A stretch of 64,000 bases of DNA from Euclidia mi. Taxonomy: Eukaryota > Arthropoda > Insecta > Lepidoptera > Erebidae. Location: positions 34,147,551 through 34,211,550 of the forward strand of contig OX123186.2 of assembly GCA_944739405.2 (NCBI GenBank), read 5' to 3'. A model generated the notes under the pieces. The model was not told where the DNA came from. It saw nothing but the letters and a program-made list of their open reading frames with translations, and searched no databases. The position numbers and the translations under genes were made by a program. Each line of letters begins with the position of its first letter. The stretch's first letter is position 1. Shown here piece after piece: positions 21,693-34,403 of this stretch.

Positions 21693-22996
21693 GCGGAAGG
21701 TTACTTCATAAGTTTCAGTGGTAGGGTCTCTTATGTACAAACAAAATGAGCCCAAACTCGGCATGCCTAGCTCTACTCACATATGAGTACCAGCAAGAGT
21801 CATCGAATAACCCTGGAAGGTTACTTCATAAGTTCCAGTGGTAGGGTCTCTTATGAACAAACCAAATGAGTCCAAACTCGGCACGCCTAGCTCTACTCAC
21901 ACTTGAGTACCAGCAAGAGTCATTGAATAACCCTGGAAGATTACTTCATAAGTTCCAGTTGTAGGTTCTCTTATGTACAAACAAAATGAGCCCAAACTCG
22001 GCATGCCTAGCTCTACTCACATATGAGTACCAGCAAGAGTCATCGAATAACCCTGGAAGTTTACTTCATAATTTCCAGTGGTAGGGTCTCTTATGTTCAA
22101 ACAAAATGAGCCCAAACTCGGCATGCCTAGCTCTACTCACATATGAGTACCAGCAAGAGTCATCGAATAGCCCTGGAAGGTTACTCCATAAAATGCAGTG
22201 GTAGGGTCTCTTATGTACAAACAAAATGAGCCCAAACTCGGCATGCCTAGCTCTACTCACATATGAGTCCCAGCAAGAGTCATCGAATAACCCTGGAAGG
22301 TTACTTCATAAGTTCCAGTGGTAGGGTCTCTTATGTACAAACAAAATGAGCCCAAACTCGGCATGCCTAGCTCTACTCACATAAGAGTACCAGTAAGACT
22401 CATCGAATAACCTTGGAAGGTTACTTCACTAGTACCAGTGTCTCACCAGGGTCTCACCAAAACAAATAAAATGAGTCCCAACCTGGCATAACTAGGTCAA
22501 CTCTTTTATGAGTTCCAGTCGCAACACTTGAATGGGATGGTATACCATCAGTCCACATAATCTTACCAGATTTCAACGCAAGAAACAAAATAATATCTTA
22601 ATACCGAAATATATCCTGAATCAACATAATGGAAAAATAAAGTAATAATGTCCATTTATATAAAAAAAAAATAAGAAACTTATTTGGACGTAATTCGCAC
22701 AGAATACAAATATCAAATAATATAATATAGAAGTATCAAATTGATTTAAGCGAATATTTTGTATGCGTATATTGCTTTTTTCGAAGTCTATCGCGTCTTA
22801 CCGCCATTACATTCATACGACACCTACAATATAATAATAATATTCTAGGCCTATAACATATCACAAAAAAATCTAAAGTCTCAAAGATATTTAGTTGAAC
22901 TACATTTCCGCAAGTTACCGTACGTACTACGTAGTACGTACCTTTGCCGCCGTATCGCTGTAGTGACGCCATTTTGTACCTACTAATTTTGTAAAC
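21693..22996 (-). mobile_element. Half copy of the 120-bp-array foldback element
   Basis: Seven or so 120-bp monomers in the reverse orientation (landmarks near 21774, 21894, 22014, 22134, 22254, 22374 and 22500) are followed by the same outer flank as at 3960-4292, ending near GTAAACGCGTCC. It includes a segment (22720-22790) present in the left arm of the first copy but lost from that copy's right arm. There is no opposing arm: the array starts abruptly after CTTCCGGAAGGAAGC. It is therefore a one-armed or truncated copy. Confidence 0.85.
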
Positions 22997-23737
22997 GCGT
23001 CCATCATATATTTTTCCATATCTATTCTTTATAACAATATAATTCTCAAAGCAAGGCAGGCGACTAGTAAAAATTTGCAGTATGACCATTTGCAAGTACT
23101 ATAAGTATAAACAAAGTTTTTATATAATTAAGAGAAACACTGAAAAGTCTGAAAACTTACCAATACGATCTGACATTGATATATAAAACTGATAGATGGT
23201 AAATGTATTATTTCACTATAATTCACAAATAGCTCAATTATATTAATACATGCGCTTAATAGATTTACAACTAAAATAAAACACAATCAGATTAAGAAAG
23301 CAAAATTTCCCGAGAGCGCGGCGTTCTGAATTCAAACTTTATGACAACTGCAATTATGTTTTTGCCTACGGATATCAATAAACAGATATAGTTTTGTTAT
23401 TTTACACTTTATCAGTAACTTATAATAATGATTAAATAATACCATACACTTAACGAATTAATATTAAATTAATTTATTTTAATTTATACGCCAAGATAAA
23501 TTATATTGTAAAAATACAAAATCTATAAGACAAAATAGAACAAACCTTCGACAAAAAAATACATAGAAACATGTAATAATGATTTCATCTATTTTCAATT
23601 TGAAACTCGTATTTAAATAATAAAATTAAATTAATGGATTATACTTATAGTATCTACCTATGTGCTTTATTAAAAAATGCCATGATAAATAATATATTGT
23701 AATATTGCTAGGTAGTAGAGCCTTGCTGATTTCAGCA
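22997..23737. other. Very AT-rich unassigned sequence
   Basis: Low-complexity A/T sequence. A phrase like AATAGAACAAACCTTCGACA (about 23537) recurs in altered form near 23957 and 24720, hinting at a three-fold degenerate direct repeat across 23400-24850. Confidence 0.35.
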
Positions 23738-23948
23738 TGAATTCGTTCGGTGAGTGAGAGTGCCGGAGGCCCTATCCCCTATTCCTTCTCCCTCATCCCA
23801 CTCCTCATCCTATCCCTTTTCCCGACCCCAAGGAGTGGCAACGCACTTGTGACTCCTGTGATGTTGCTTGTGTCTATGGGCGGCGGTAATTGGTTACCAT
23901 CAGGCGATCCGTCTGCTCGTTTGCCGCCTATTACTGTAAAAAAAATCT
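23738..23948 (+). mobile_element. Non-autonomous retroelement or LINE 3' end (GGGCGGCGGTAA...CCATCAGGCGATCC type)
   Basis: The 3' part reads ATGGGCGGCGGTAATTGGTT, then ACCATCAGGCGATCCGTCTG, then CTCGTTTGCCGCC before an A-rich end. This is a familiar lepidopteran repeat ending. Its C-rich middle (CCCTATTCCTTCTCCCTC) stands out from the AT-rich flanks. Confidence 0.6.
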
Positions 23949-24276
23949 ATTGGCAGAATAGAACAAACCTTGAACAAAAAAGTATTGTTTTCTTTTTTTT
24001 TAATTTTACATATTCCCCTTTTTATTTGTACTGTATTTTAATATTTAATTTAATTGTAGTTTGGACGTAATTTTTTTTATTGTAAAATGAATTTAATACC
24101 GTAAAACGCTATCATAAAAAAGTATATTTTACATTTTATAATTAAACTATTTTCAGTTTGCCAGTACATATTAATATTATTGTGTAAAAAGAGATAACAA
24201 TTTTTGCTTCACGTGTTTATAGATAAAACTTAAAATTAATAGACTATTCATAATACAGGTATGTATATTTAACGTA

Positions 24277-24689
24277 TATACAGGGTGTAAAAAGACCCTT
24301 AACGAAAACTGAAATCCCATGTTGTAACAATCACTACGAACATTTTTTACTTCGGCACCATACGTTAGTACTATCTATTCTGTGACCATACCTGGGAAAT
24401 TACTGGTTCAGGAGATATTGAGGCTCAAAGTTAGTATGGAATTTTTCTAATTAGGTACAAAATCGATGCATTTACCCCACCAATATGTTCTTTAGATGCC
24501 CTATGACTCCATGGATAAGTAGGTATTTCGAGCATTGCACGCGCGCGCTTTTAATTGCGGTTTAAAAAATGTGAAAACTTAAAAAAAAACGTTCGTTTCT
24601 CAGGTATTATTTTACGTTAGTATGACTTGGCATGATGTCCACAACGAGTAGACTTCGGATTGGTGATGGGTCTTGTGACACCCTGTATA
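24277..24689. mobile_element. MITE, ~413 bp, TIR TATACAGGGTGT
   Basis: The left end TATACAGGGTGTAAAAAGAC is matched by the inverse of the right end (TATACAGGGTGTCACAAGAC) with two mismatches over 20 bases. The TATA borders would allow a TA duplication as in Tc1/mariner-type MITEs. The inside is non-coding. Confidence 0.75.
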
Positions 24690-25049
24690 AATAATTCCAA
24701 GATAAGTATATTGCAAAAAATACAAAACCTTGAACAAAAAAGTATATAAATGTATTAATAATACAAGTATATACTTTTTACCTCTTTTCAGTTTGAACGT
24801 CTATGGGTCCATAACCGTAAATTAAAAAGTAATATTGTATACGTTTACGATGTTATGCATGTGTTTGTGCGAAATCTAAGGTAGTAGTGGTGTTGTTTAT
24901 TTTCATTAAAATCATATAATTATTTCTAATGCATATTAAATAAAAATATTAGCATTCTGCACACCTTCTACATGTAAGCAATAAGTTTGCCAAATTTCAT
25001 AATCCTCCGTTCGCGCATTTCTCGTAAAAAGGGATCACAAAATTTTGCT
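24690..25049. other. Unassigned AT-rich sequence
   Basis: Nothing recognised apart from the degenerate direct repeat shared with 23537 and 23957. Confidence 0.35.
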
Positions 25050-25675
25050 TCACGTATTCAAACTCAAACTCAAAATCATTTATTCATTTAGGCCACAAAG
25101 TGACGCTTATGAACGTCAAAAGTTAAAGTTAATTACTAGATGATTCTACATTTACATTTACTGCCACGTTCGCAATGCAATAGGTAGAACCACGAGAAAG
25201 AACGGGCAATAAAACTCGTGGCCACTCTTTTTAACTGCCCGTATAATGGTTTTACATGTTATATTTGTAAGGAGCTGCAACTGTTTCACATTGTGAGTTA
25301 TCTTCTATTGCAAAAGTTAATAGTTATTGATATCATACTCAAGCAATAAATTATGTTCATTTATGAAGCATCCCAAAGTGAATATGGTGAAACAGGAGCA
25401 TCCACTTACGTCTTTTGATGTAAGCAACTCGCGAACATGACTGTTCTGATCTATGGTGGAACAGTATGTTCCGAAAAGTAATGCAGCAATTTGCAATCTA
25501 TTAGTTAGCAGTTCATGACCACGAGTTACCCTCACCTTACAAATCCAATAAATTATAATAAAAAGAGTAGAACAAGAATGCAAATGTAGCATAAAAAGAG
25601 AATACGGTAATTAACTACACTATAAAACTGCCTATTGACCTACTAATAAAAATAAATTACCTAATAAAAGAATAT
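25050..25675 (-). other. 3' untranslated region of the CR1-like LINE (element E)
   Basis: This lies downstream of the reverse transcriptase stop on the minus strand. Its 3' end carries AAACTCAAACTCAAAATCAT on the plus strand, a short tandem repeat of the kind that ends this LINE family. Motifs such as ACGTTCGCAATGCAATAGG and AGAAAGAACGGGCAATAAA also occur in element B near 12225-12260. Confidence 0.75.
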
Positions 25676-28545
25676 TTATTTCCAAGCGTACTTGTCATCA
25701 AAATACTCATTTAAACTATAATATGCCTTTAGTAAAAGATTATTTTTAACAATTGTCTGAAACGACCTTAAAGGCAAGTCTAAAATATTACTTGGTATTT
25801 TATTATAGATTCTTATACTAAGCCCAATAAAAGAGCTATGCGTTTTGTGTAAACGGAAATATGGTACACATAATTTGTGCCTGTTCCTAGTATTAATATT
25901 GTGTATGTCACTATTCATTTTGTAAGAATTTATATGTAGTCGTACATGCATAACACTGGCATAAATATATTGTGATGCTACAGTAAGAATACCAATATTT
26001 TTAAATTTTTCTTTGAGTGAAACTCTTGTCTTTAACTGGTAAATGGCCCTAACTGCTCGTTTTTGTAATATAAAAATATTTTCGATGTCAGCGGCCCTAC
26101 CCCATAATAATATGCCATATGACATAACACTATGAAAATAGCTAAAATAAACCAATCTAGCCGTATCGACATAAGTCAACCTACGAACCTTGTTAATGGC
26201 ATAAGCAGCTGAGCTAAGTTTCCCTGAGAGATATGTAACGTGCGCACCCCACTGTAATTTCGAATCAAGTGTTATTCCTAGAAATAATGTAGATTCAGAT
26301 GTTTCGAGAACATCGTCATTTAGAGCTATACTAGGACCAAGGTTTCTGACATTAGGCAGAGCAAACTTAATACATTTTGTTTTTTTGGCGTTCAGTACCA
26401 GATTGTTTACATTAAACCATTTAGTTACTTGAATGAGCGCACTGTTTATTTCGTTAAAATGTTCCTTATTTCTATCTACTTTGAATATCAAAGAAGTATC
26501 GTCAGCAAACAGTACAACGTCACAAATGTTTTTCAAGTAAAAAGGTAAATCGTTTATGTAAACAAGAAACAGGAAAGGCCCTAGGATGCTGCCTTGCGGC
26601 ACTCCCAAATCAACAGGTAAGCCACTGGATTTTGAGACGTTTATTTCAACACATTGGATTCTGTCACTTAAGTATGACTTAATGACTTCCAATGCTTTAG
26701 TCTGTACGCCGTACTGTCTAAGTTTGCATAAGAGCGTTTCATGGCAGACACAATCGAATCCTTTCGAAAGGTCGCAAAACACACCAATAGCATTTTGGGC
26801 ATTCTCCCATGCACTGAATACGTGTTTAAGTAACGCTACTCCTGCATCTGTTGTCGAGTGACCCTTGGTAAATCCATATTGCTCACTATGAAGGAGGCTG
26901 TTTAGATTAAAATGTCTAAGTAATTGCTTGAGTATGATCTTTTCAAAAATCTTACTAAAGGCAGGTAGTATCGATATTGGCCTATAATTACTAGGATCAG
27001 TCTTACTGCCGGATTTGAAAACAGGTATTATCCTACTGTGTTTCATAAGATCGGGAAAAACACCTTATTCAATACACTTATTGAATAAGTTGCTTAAATA
27101 AGGAGCTACTACATCAATTATACTTTTTAAAACCTTAGCAGAAATGCCCCAGAGATCACCTGTATTCTTAGTTTGTAGAGATTGAAAAGTACTTATAATG
27201 TCGGTAGAATTAATACAATCGAACTTAAATAATACATCACATTTTCCTACACTAGATTCTAATAGGTTTTCTGCGACTATAGCTGATGATTTTAATTCTC
27301 TAGTAGTAGTAATCGGTATGCTAGCAAAGAATTTATTAAATGTGTGTGCGACTTCTTTGTCATTATGAATAAATTTGTCACTATCAACTAAAACTATTAC
27401 CTTTAAGTGTTGTCTTACCTGTTGCTTCATTAATAGCTCGCCAGGTTGCCTTAATTTTATTCGAGGATTGTTCAATTTTGTTCCTAACGAATAATGCCTT
27501 AGCTGTATTGCACACTCTTTTAAATATCTTTGAATAATTCCTAACATACTCAGTGAAGTTCGAATCAGAATTGTATCTCTTCATACCATACAATTCGTAC
27601 ATCTTTGCTCTGCTTTTGTAATTACCTGCAGTAGCCCACTCACTAAAAGCTCGAGATTCCTTAACTACTTTCTCCTTAGTCCTTAAAGTATTCTGAAATT
27701 CCTTGTTAACTACATTAAATAAATTATTGAAATTTTCATTTGGCGAATCAATCTCCATTAAATCAGGACTCATAGCATTCATTCCAATCAAAATTTTATT
27801 CCGGAATTCATTAAACTTATGCCTAGGTAATGGCCTAACTAACACTTTCTGTATAATGCTATCACTATAATACGGAAACTTTGCTAATTGACCACAGTGA
27901 TCCGAAGTTAATTCAGAACTAACTAATTTATTCAAAACTGTACAATTACTAAATATATTGTCAAGACAGGTGGATGATGTTGCTGTAATCCTAGTTGGTT
28001 CAAGGAACAATTTTTTTAAATTAAATGATTTAAATAGATTTAAAAATCTACTAGTCATTACTGAATGATCAAGAATATTTACATTAAAATCACCACAAAC
28101 TATAATACCTTTCTTATTGCTCCTGATTTTAGTAATTGCATCTTCAATAACTGATTCAAACAAGCTAAAGTTACTTAACGGTGGACGATATACACATATG
28201 ATAATATGCTGCTCAAGTTCTACACATGACAGTTCCACGGTGCATTCTATAAACAAACTTGCTATGTCTTTCCGTTCTTTACATGTTAAGCTATTTGAAA
28301 CAATAATCAAGGATCCACCATGAATAGCGTGTTTCCTAGAGAAGGCACTGTGTACCGTGTATTGCGAGTTATTTAAGAATTTAATTTGGTACTCTTTTAG
28401 CCAGTGTTCTGTAATACACATAACTTGTATACTGTGATTTTCTAAATATAAACTTAATTCTAAATCCTTGCCAGATAGACCTTGTATGTTTTGATGTGAT
28501 ACATTCAGTTGAATTTGTCTACCCTTTGTCCTAGTCTTAAGTTTA
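25676..28545 (-). pseudogene. CR1-like LINE ORF2: endonuclease plus reverse transcriptase, two breaks
   Basis: Minus-strand order of motifs. Endonuclease: SHQNIQGLSGKDLEL, ITEHWL (catalytic Glu), CVYRPPLSN, CGDFNVNIL, SELTSDHCGQL. Reverse transcriptase: NYRPISILPAFSKIFEKII, FCDLSKGFDCVCHE (catalytic Asp), LGVPQGSILGPFLFLVYIND, LFADDTSLI (catalytic Asp pair). A C-terminal region follows with NTRNRHKLCVPYFRLHKTHS. Two breaks are visible: a frameshift near 27395, where GKTTLK should run on into VIVLVDSDKF, and a TAA (plus TTA at 27065-27067) after NKCIE. The start upstream of 28421 is inferred, because the frame is open and conserved to about 28545. ORF1 lies upstream at 28823-30035. Confidence 0.9.
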
Positions 28546-28822
28546 AAGAACTTGTATCAGTATATTCAATAGAAGAATTATAAAGATAGGAACTATTTAC
28601 AGAAGCAAAATTCTTGGATACCCTACATGTACCTGTGTCATTTTGTAAATTAAATGCTAGTAATTTAGCAACTTGTCTTATATAAAATAGTGGCAGATAT
28701 CTTTGGTCAATGTAAAATTACTAATAAAATTATTAATGTCAAATAATAAAATAAAATCTTTATATTGCCATGTCAAATTGTATAAGCACAAGTTGAGTTC
28801 ATGAATATTTATCTATATCATA

Positions 28823-30035
28823 TCATATAATCATTGTTTCATTTAAGCTATAAGAATAAGGCAAAGCAAGAGTTATAAATTTGCATTCAAATTTCCTGTG
28901 AAGCGATAACATAACTTCTGTCAAATTAAATATATCCTTTTTAGTCACCGTTGGGCTATCACCATATGTGATAATTATTGTAGACTGCCTATCAAATATT
29001 GTTGTATTTAATGTATTAATCAGATATGTAAACGAAGACCCTGGATAACAATAATTGATAGTATTGTGTTGTGTCAGCTCACAATTTATTAAACTACCTA
29101 AACCTACACCAAGCCTATCTGAGAATATATAAACTTTATTTGTGCCAGAATTCTTACCTAAAGAAGACTTACCTGTTCTATTATTCACTGAACAAGTACT
29201 TTTATCACTATCGCAAATAATCTGGGACTCACAAGTGGGTAATGTTGGTTTTATGATATTCAAACAACTATTGGTATTTGTTAAGGCCTTTACATATTCT
29301 AAATGTTGCCTCCCCACTTGTGCAATCTCATCATATTTCCTAATATACTCCTGAACCTGATTTTCATATTGCGTGTTCATTCTACTTATTTGAGATTGTA
29401 AGGAAGTAATTTGACTTTTAAGATCCCTAGTATGTTTGTCATATAACATTTTGCCATTAATCAACTCTGCATTGTAATTGTCTAACTCCATTAACAAATC
29501 TGAACGCTCAGAAACTAAACATTTATATTGCTGAGATATTATTTTAGTTTTCCTATATTGCTTTAGACTAAGAATGAGTTTCCTAATATGTTTATTTAAT
29601 TTATTATACTTTCAATGCCATTTCAGACAGTTAATATTTATTTTTAATTGTTTTGAATCTAAGCCTAATCTATTACCTACAACCTCTGAGTAAAGGTTCT
29701 GAGTTTTATTATTGTTTAATATCTCTACAGTTTGTTCTAGTGATTTAATCTTAGTAAATGATTGTTATAAACAGCATTCTAGTTCCCTAATGCGACTCAT
29801 AGACCATGAATGGGCATCATTGTTAGCGGTCAATAAATGGATTTCTTCCTGTAACCTATCTGGCTGGGCCAGTGTGTCCATATACTCGATATGGAGTTGT
29901 GCGAGTTGAGCCTTCAGGTTGGAAACCCTATTGTTGACAATCCTGATGTCCTCTTCACAGTCTGCACGCTCCCTCAGTAGATGGTTATTCTCCTCCTGGC
30001 ACTTCTTTAATTCCACCAAGGTTACTCTCAGCTAT
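28823..30035 (-). pseudogene. CR1-like LINE ORF1: coiled coils and an esterase-like (SGNH-type) domain
   Basis: One minus-strand frame from about 30019 to 28823 is broken by only two stops (TAA at 29765-29767 and a TGA near 29614). The N-terminal part (MVELKKCQEENNHLLRERAD) and the middle (LDNYNAELINGKMLYDKHTR) are coiled-coil-like. The C-terminal ~120 residues (KVYIFSDRLGVGLGSLINCE, then IIITYGDSPTVTKKDIF) have the layout of the SGNH/GDSL esterase-like domain known in CR1-type ORF1 proteins: a short strand with a Ser-Asp pair and a later GDS/GTND-like block. The usual first block GDS is FSD here, so activity is doubtful. Confidence 0.7.
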
Positions 30036-30779
30036 AAATATATATGTAGATAGACATGTGTTAGGTATGGAAAGCTCACGCCCGGTGCTGCCACAAATAC
30101 CTTGACCCTTAAATCGGGGCTGATGATATTCCACAGGCGGTTTAACGATAGTTTTGGTTTACCCGAAGCTATGTTATTGGGATAAGGGTAGATTATCATC
30201 ACACGAAATTATAGGTGATCTCCCTATATTGTAATAGGACCAAACGTTTAGTGGTTTCTGAACATGGCAAACGTGAATATGAAATGTTTGTACGATATAT
30301 TTGTACTAGACTACGCCCTACGCCGGTCTTTTTGTGCGATGGTTGCTCTAATTCTGCCTGATCCTGGTCTTCTGGATATTGTTCCCGCCTCATGAAAACC
30401 ATTTCAAGCTTTTTCGATTGCTCGTCGTGAATATCCAAGCTGTAGTGCCACTGAACCCTGTTAATGTCCTTCTTGAATTAAAGTTACAGCCCTAGTTATG
30501 GTTGGCAAGTCCATATGTCGTCGAATACCCGGCATAGTATTCGCAAAAGGTTAATTAAGACGATAGGTAAACAATATTTGAACAGTTCACGATTAATACC
30601 AAACATAGACTGAACTTAACGATGAACTAAAATAAGGGTAAAATTGAGTGGTTCCAAAAATGTCTAAATGTACCCACTTTAGCAATGTTTTGCCTGTGGT
30701 ATACTCAAATACCATTTTTCAACACTTATAATTAACGAATCATAAGTATCAGCCACTCAACATTGCATTAATGTAAAGA
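30036..30779. other. Spacer between two opposed LINEs; unknown small frame
   Basis: A minus-strand frame (30199-30438, 79 codons) starts MDIHDEQSKKLEMVF and is charged (PEDQDQAELEQPSHKK). It is not recognised and could be 5' sequence of element E or chance. The plus strand near 30600-30780 may be decayed 5' sequence of element D. Confidence 0.3.
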
Positions 30780-33590
30780 GACTACAAGTCTCGCAAAAGT
30801 TGAATTGGCAATTCTCTGATTTGGAGGACTTATGTGTGCAAGTAAAGATCAATGGAAATATGGTAATAAACTTGTGTTTAGTCTATTTACCTGATTATTT
30901 ACCTATTAATATTGTTACAGTTTTTTTTTTAAATGCACTCATATGCTAAGTCATGCGTCAGATAATGTAACCTGTATACTTGGTGACTTTAATCTCGGTA
31001 ACATAAATTGGTCAAAAGAAACAGGGTGTCCTCTCAATTACGGCTGTGAAAAATCTAAACGATTATGCGAGGTGTTTGAATTAACAACTGCTCGTCAACT
31101 TAACCATATAGTAAACCACAATGGTAGAATAATCGACCTCGCAATCACTAACTGCCCAGATTCTTTTAATTTAACCCCTACATTACCTGTAACTCGTCCT
31201 GATGCACACCACCCACCATTTGATATCACGCTTCAAACTGTTTCTAGTCTTACATAGAACATCTCAATTAAAAAACTGTGCTATCGGAGAACGGATTACG
31301 AGAGCTGCAGGAAAGATATTGATAAAATAAACTGGTGACAACAAGCATTGGTTCTGGGATGTGATGATTTTGAACACTTTTTTTACAATTCTATCTATGC
31401 GATTATAGAAAAACATACACCTAGGACCAAATTTTCTAGTAATAAATATCCCACATGGTTCTTTAAAAATTTAATCCGATTACTTTTCAGTAAACGCAAG
31501 GCACATTCCAGGTTTTACGCGGTATGGCAATCCTAGAGACTACGACGAATTCTCGATGCTTAGGGCTCGCGCAAAGGTTGTAAATGAGCACTGCGTTAGA
31601 TCGTACATAGATAGGGTAGAAGCTGATCTCAAACTAGATATTAAGGCCCTTTGGCGCCACACAAATAGCAAACGTGTCACCAATAGCTATCCTAGTTGCA
31701 TGATTTACCAAAATAAAGAAAGCAGCTCGGGTGAAGACATCGTTAATTTCTTTGCTAACTATTTCGCCTCAGTTTATACCACAAATTCAACCAACAATTA
31801 CACCCCTAACTTTAAGCAGTCGAACTACTCTCTTAGTAGTCTATCAAAACCAGAGTGCGATCTCCTAAAGAAATTGCAAAATAAAGATTTAAATAAAGGA
31901 AGTGGTTTCGATGGTATTCCTCCCGTGTTTATAAGTTTCTGTGCCACAGCTTTGGTTAACCCACTATGGATTATTTTCGAAAAATCGCTAAAAGAAGGCA
32001 TTTTTCCGGCGCTTTGGAAAATAGCTAAAATCACGCCTATATATAAATCTGGTGATAAGAAGGACATATCAAATTACCGTCCAATTAGTATATTGAATCA
32101 TTTTCCTAAAATATTTGAGGGATATGTTTACGAACATATGTATAGTCACTTAAAGCATATATTGAGTCCACTGCAACACGGTTTTATAACAGGAAGATCA
32201 ACAACTACTAATCTGCTTTGCTATACGACATATATATCAGAGTCTTTTAACCAAAAACAGCAAGTGGACTCAATATATACAGATTTTTCAAAAGCGTTTG
32301 ATCGCGTGGACCATTTGAAGTTGCTTATAAAGGCACAACATGTTGGCATACATGGCAATTTGTACAGATGGCTTACATCGTACCTACTAAATCACACACC
32401 GCTTGTAGCACTTGGTGGATATGAGTCAAGCCCATTTTTTGCGACATCTGGAGTCCCACAAGGCTCTAATCTGGGTCCTCTTCTCTTTTTAATATTTATA
32501 AATGACTTGCTTGATAAAATTGATAGTAAATGCCTAGCATATGCTGATGATATATGAAATCTTTCGATGTATATCTGATCTTCGTGATTGTGAAAGCCTC
32601 CAATCTGATTTAAATAAAATAGTTGTATGGTGCCATGAAAATTCTATGTCCCTCAATACAGGAAAATGCCTAGCCATTAGTTTTACTAAAAACAAGAAGA
32701 AGCTAGAATACCAATATCATATAGAGGGTTCGTAATAGATAGGGTTAAAGTGGTGCGTGATTTGGGAGTGTTGTTTGACTCAGCGATGTCTTTTAGACCT
32801 CACTATGACCACATATGTAATAAGGCTAATCGAATGCTATCCTTTGTGCTCCAAAATGCTAGACCATTCAAGCAAGTGAAATTTTTAATCATACTGTAGG
32901 TACTATTGCTTAGTAAGAACCACGCTTGAGTATTGTTCATCAATATGGTCTCCCATTTACACGAGTCATATAGATAGACTAGAGGCAGTTCAGAGACGTT
33001 TTGTTAGAGCACTATCTTATAAGTTTGGCCTACGCCGTAAACTTCAAGACTATGAGAGTCGACTCTGTTACTTTGAAATGACCAGTCTTAAGAAAAAAAG
33101 ATGGATGAGCGACATGTGCACCCTACACAAGATTGTAAATGGCAAACTCGATAGTCAACTTCTAGGTCGTATCCAACTCAAGAGACTTACCAGATCTGTG
33201 CGTATCCAACAACTTTTTTCCGTTCCCACTAGCAACAATAATGTATCCCAAAACAATCCAATCTCACGAATGTGTAGTCAATATAATACTATATGTTCCC
33301 AGGTTGACATTTTCCAGAACCAGCTCAATAAATATAAAAGCAATTTGGCTAAATTTGTCTAAAGCATGTTATTGTAAATTAAAAGAATATTCTCTCTGTA
33401 TTAGTGTCTGCTGTTTTTAATTTGTTGATTTTATTTTTTATTTCTGTAGTAGTTTAATCTCAAGTGTTAACTAAAAAATGCTGTGTATAGTTTTAACTGG
33501 GCTTCAGATTTGTGTATTGTATACTGTTCATAGATTAAGTACGAATTAATCTGTATCCTGTTACTGTACCTATTCAATAAAAAAAAATTA
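30780..33590 (+). pseudogene. Jockey-type LINE ORF2 (element D), 5'-truncated and frameshifted, with 3' UTR
   Basis: The plus strand starts within the endonuclease (NWQFSDLEDLCVQVKING, LVYLPDYLP), then LGDFNLGNINWSKETG (metal-binding Asp and Asn) and a DAHHPPFDI block. The reverse transcriptase occupies 31556-32557: GSGFDGIPPVFISFC, NYRPISILNHFPKIFE, YTDFSKAFDRVDH (catalytic Asp), SGVPQGSNLGPLLFLIFIND and AYADDI (Asp pair). A TGA and frameshift directly after YADDI, and others near 30930, 31257, 31536, 32735 and 32900, break it. The C-terminal tail (VPTSNNNVSQNNPISRMCSQ) ends at 33362. A 3' UTR of about 225 bases ends at AATAAAAAAAAATT near 33590. It is a close relative of element A, which kept its ORF1. 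Confidence 0.88.
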
Positions 33591-33921
33591 ATGTCAATAA
33601 CTTAACCGAAATCATAAAAATACGAAGTGGCCCTTATTTTGTTTTGAGTAGTATATGTATATATAAATACCTAGTGTGATTTTTGAGATGGTGTATATTT
33701 CACACAGGCGTAGACTAGTACAATGTATCACTAAGAAATGGAGAACAATTTTATCGTCGGCGATTTTATATGCTTTAAGCATGTTTGCTGTCGATTCTAC
33801 GCTTGATAAAACTACCTTTTATCATGAACCAAAACATTATAAAAATAAAAAACCAATTTATCCAATTTTGCCACATCAAAATATTGCAAACATACCATAG
33901 TTAGCTAATTCTATATTGTAG

Positions 33922-34164
33922 CCACAATGTCCGTATGGTGACGGATTAAGAATACTGATTGTCACCACCCCATATCATCCCATGGGTGTCGTAAGAGCCG
34001 ACAGTGGGAGCATATTATACAGAGAACAGCTCTGTAAGAGAAGAAAAACTTGATGCAAACCCTATACCAACCCGTTTGGCCAGCGTGGTATAGTAGGCCA
34101 ATTCCTCCTTTCAAATGACAGGCCTAGTCCAGCAGTGGACTGTTAAAGGCTGATGATGATGATG
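33922..34164 (+). mobile_element. ~235-bp RTE-tailed short element, copy 2
   Basis: It has the same 5' start (GTCCGTATGGTGACGGATTA) and the same TGATGATGATG tail as the other copies. The TSD is ATATTGTAG (33913-33921 and 34165-34173). The paralogous unit at 43283-43291 holds the uninterrupted site as a single ATATAGTAG. Confidence 0.95.
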
Positions 34165-34403
34165 ATATTGTAGTTATTCAGTTTTCCTACACATTAGATG
34201 ATTAGATGAATGTGAATACATGAATTTGGGTCAATTAAGGACACTTATTGTGTTTTGAACCTAAAGAAATATTTAAACACGAAAGTTATATTTTATCACT
34301 GATTATTGATCTCACATGAAATAAAAAACCTGGATTGAAAGTAGTAACATTGTATATATAAAAAATTAACTTAAAATTACAATATCAAAATTAACAGAAT
34401 TAG

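Noticed and set aside
30199..30438. A small host exon on the minus strand
   Set aside because: The charged sequence looks mildly protein-like, but there are no splice sites or neighbours that support it, and it lies directly upstream of a LINE ORF1.
33676..33900. A 74-codon gene at the start of unit 1
   Set aside because: The corresponding frame in unit 2 is broken by indels and it matches no known protein.
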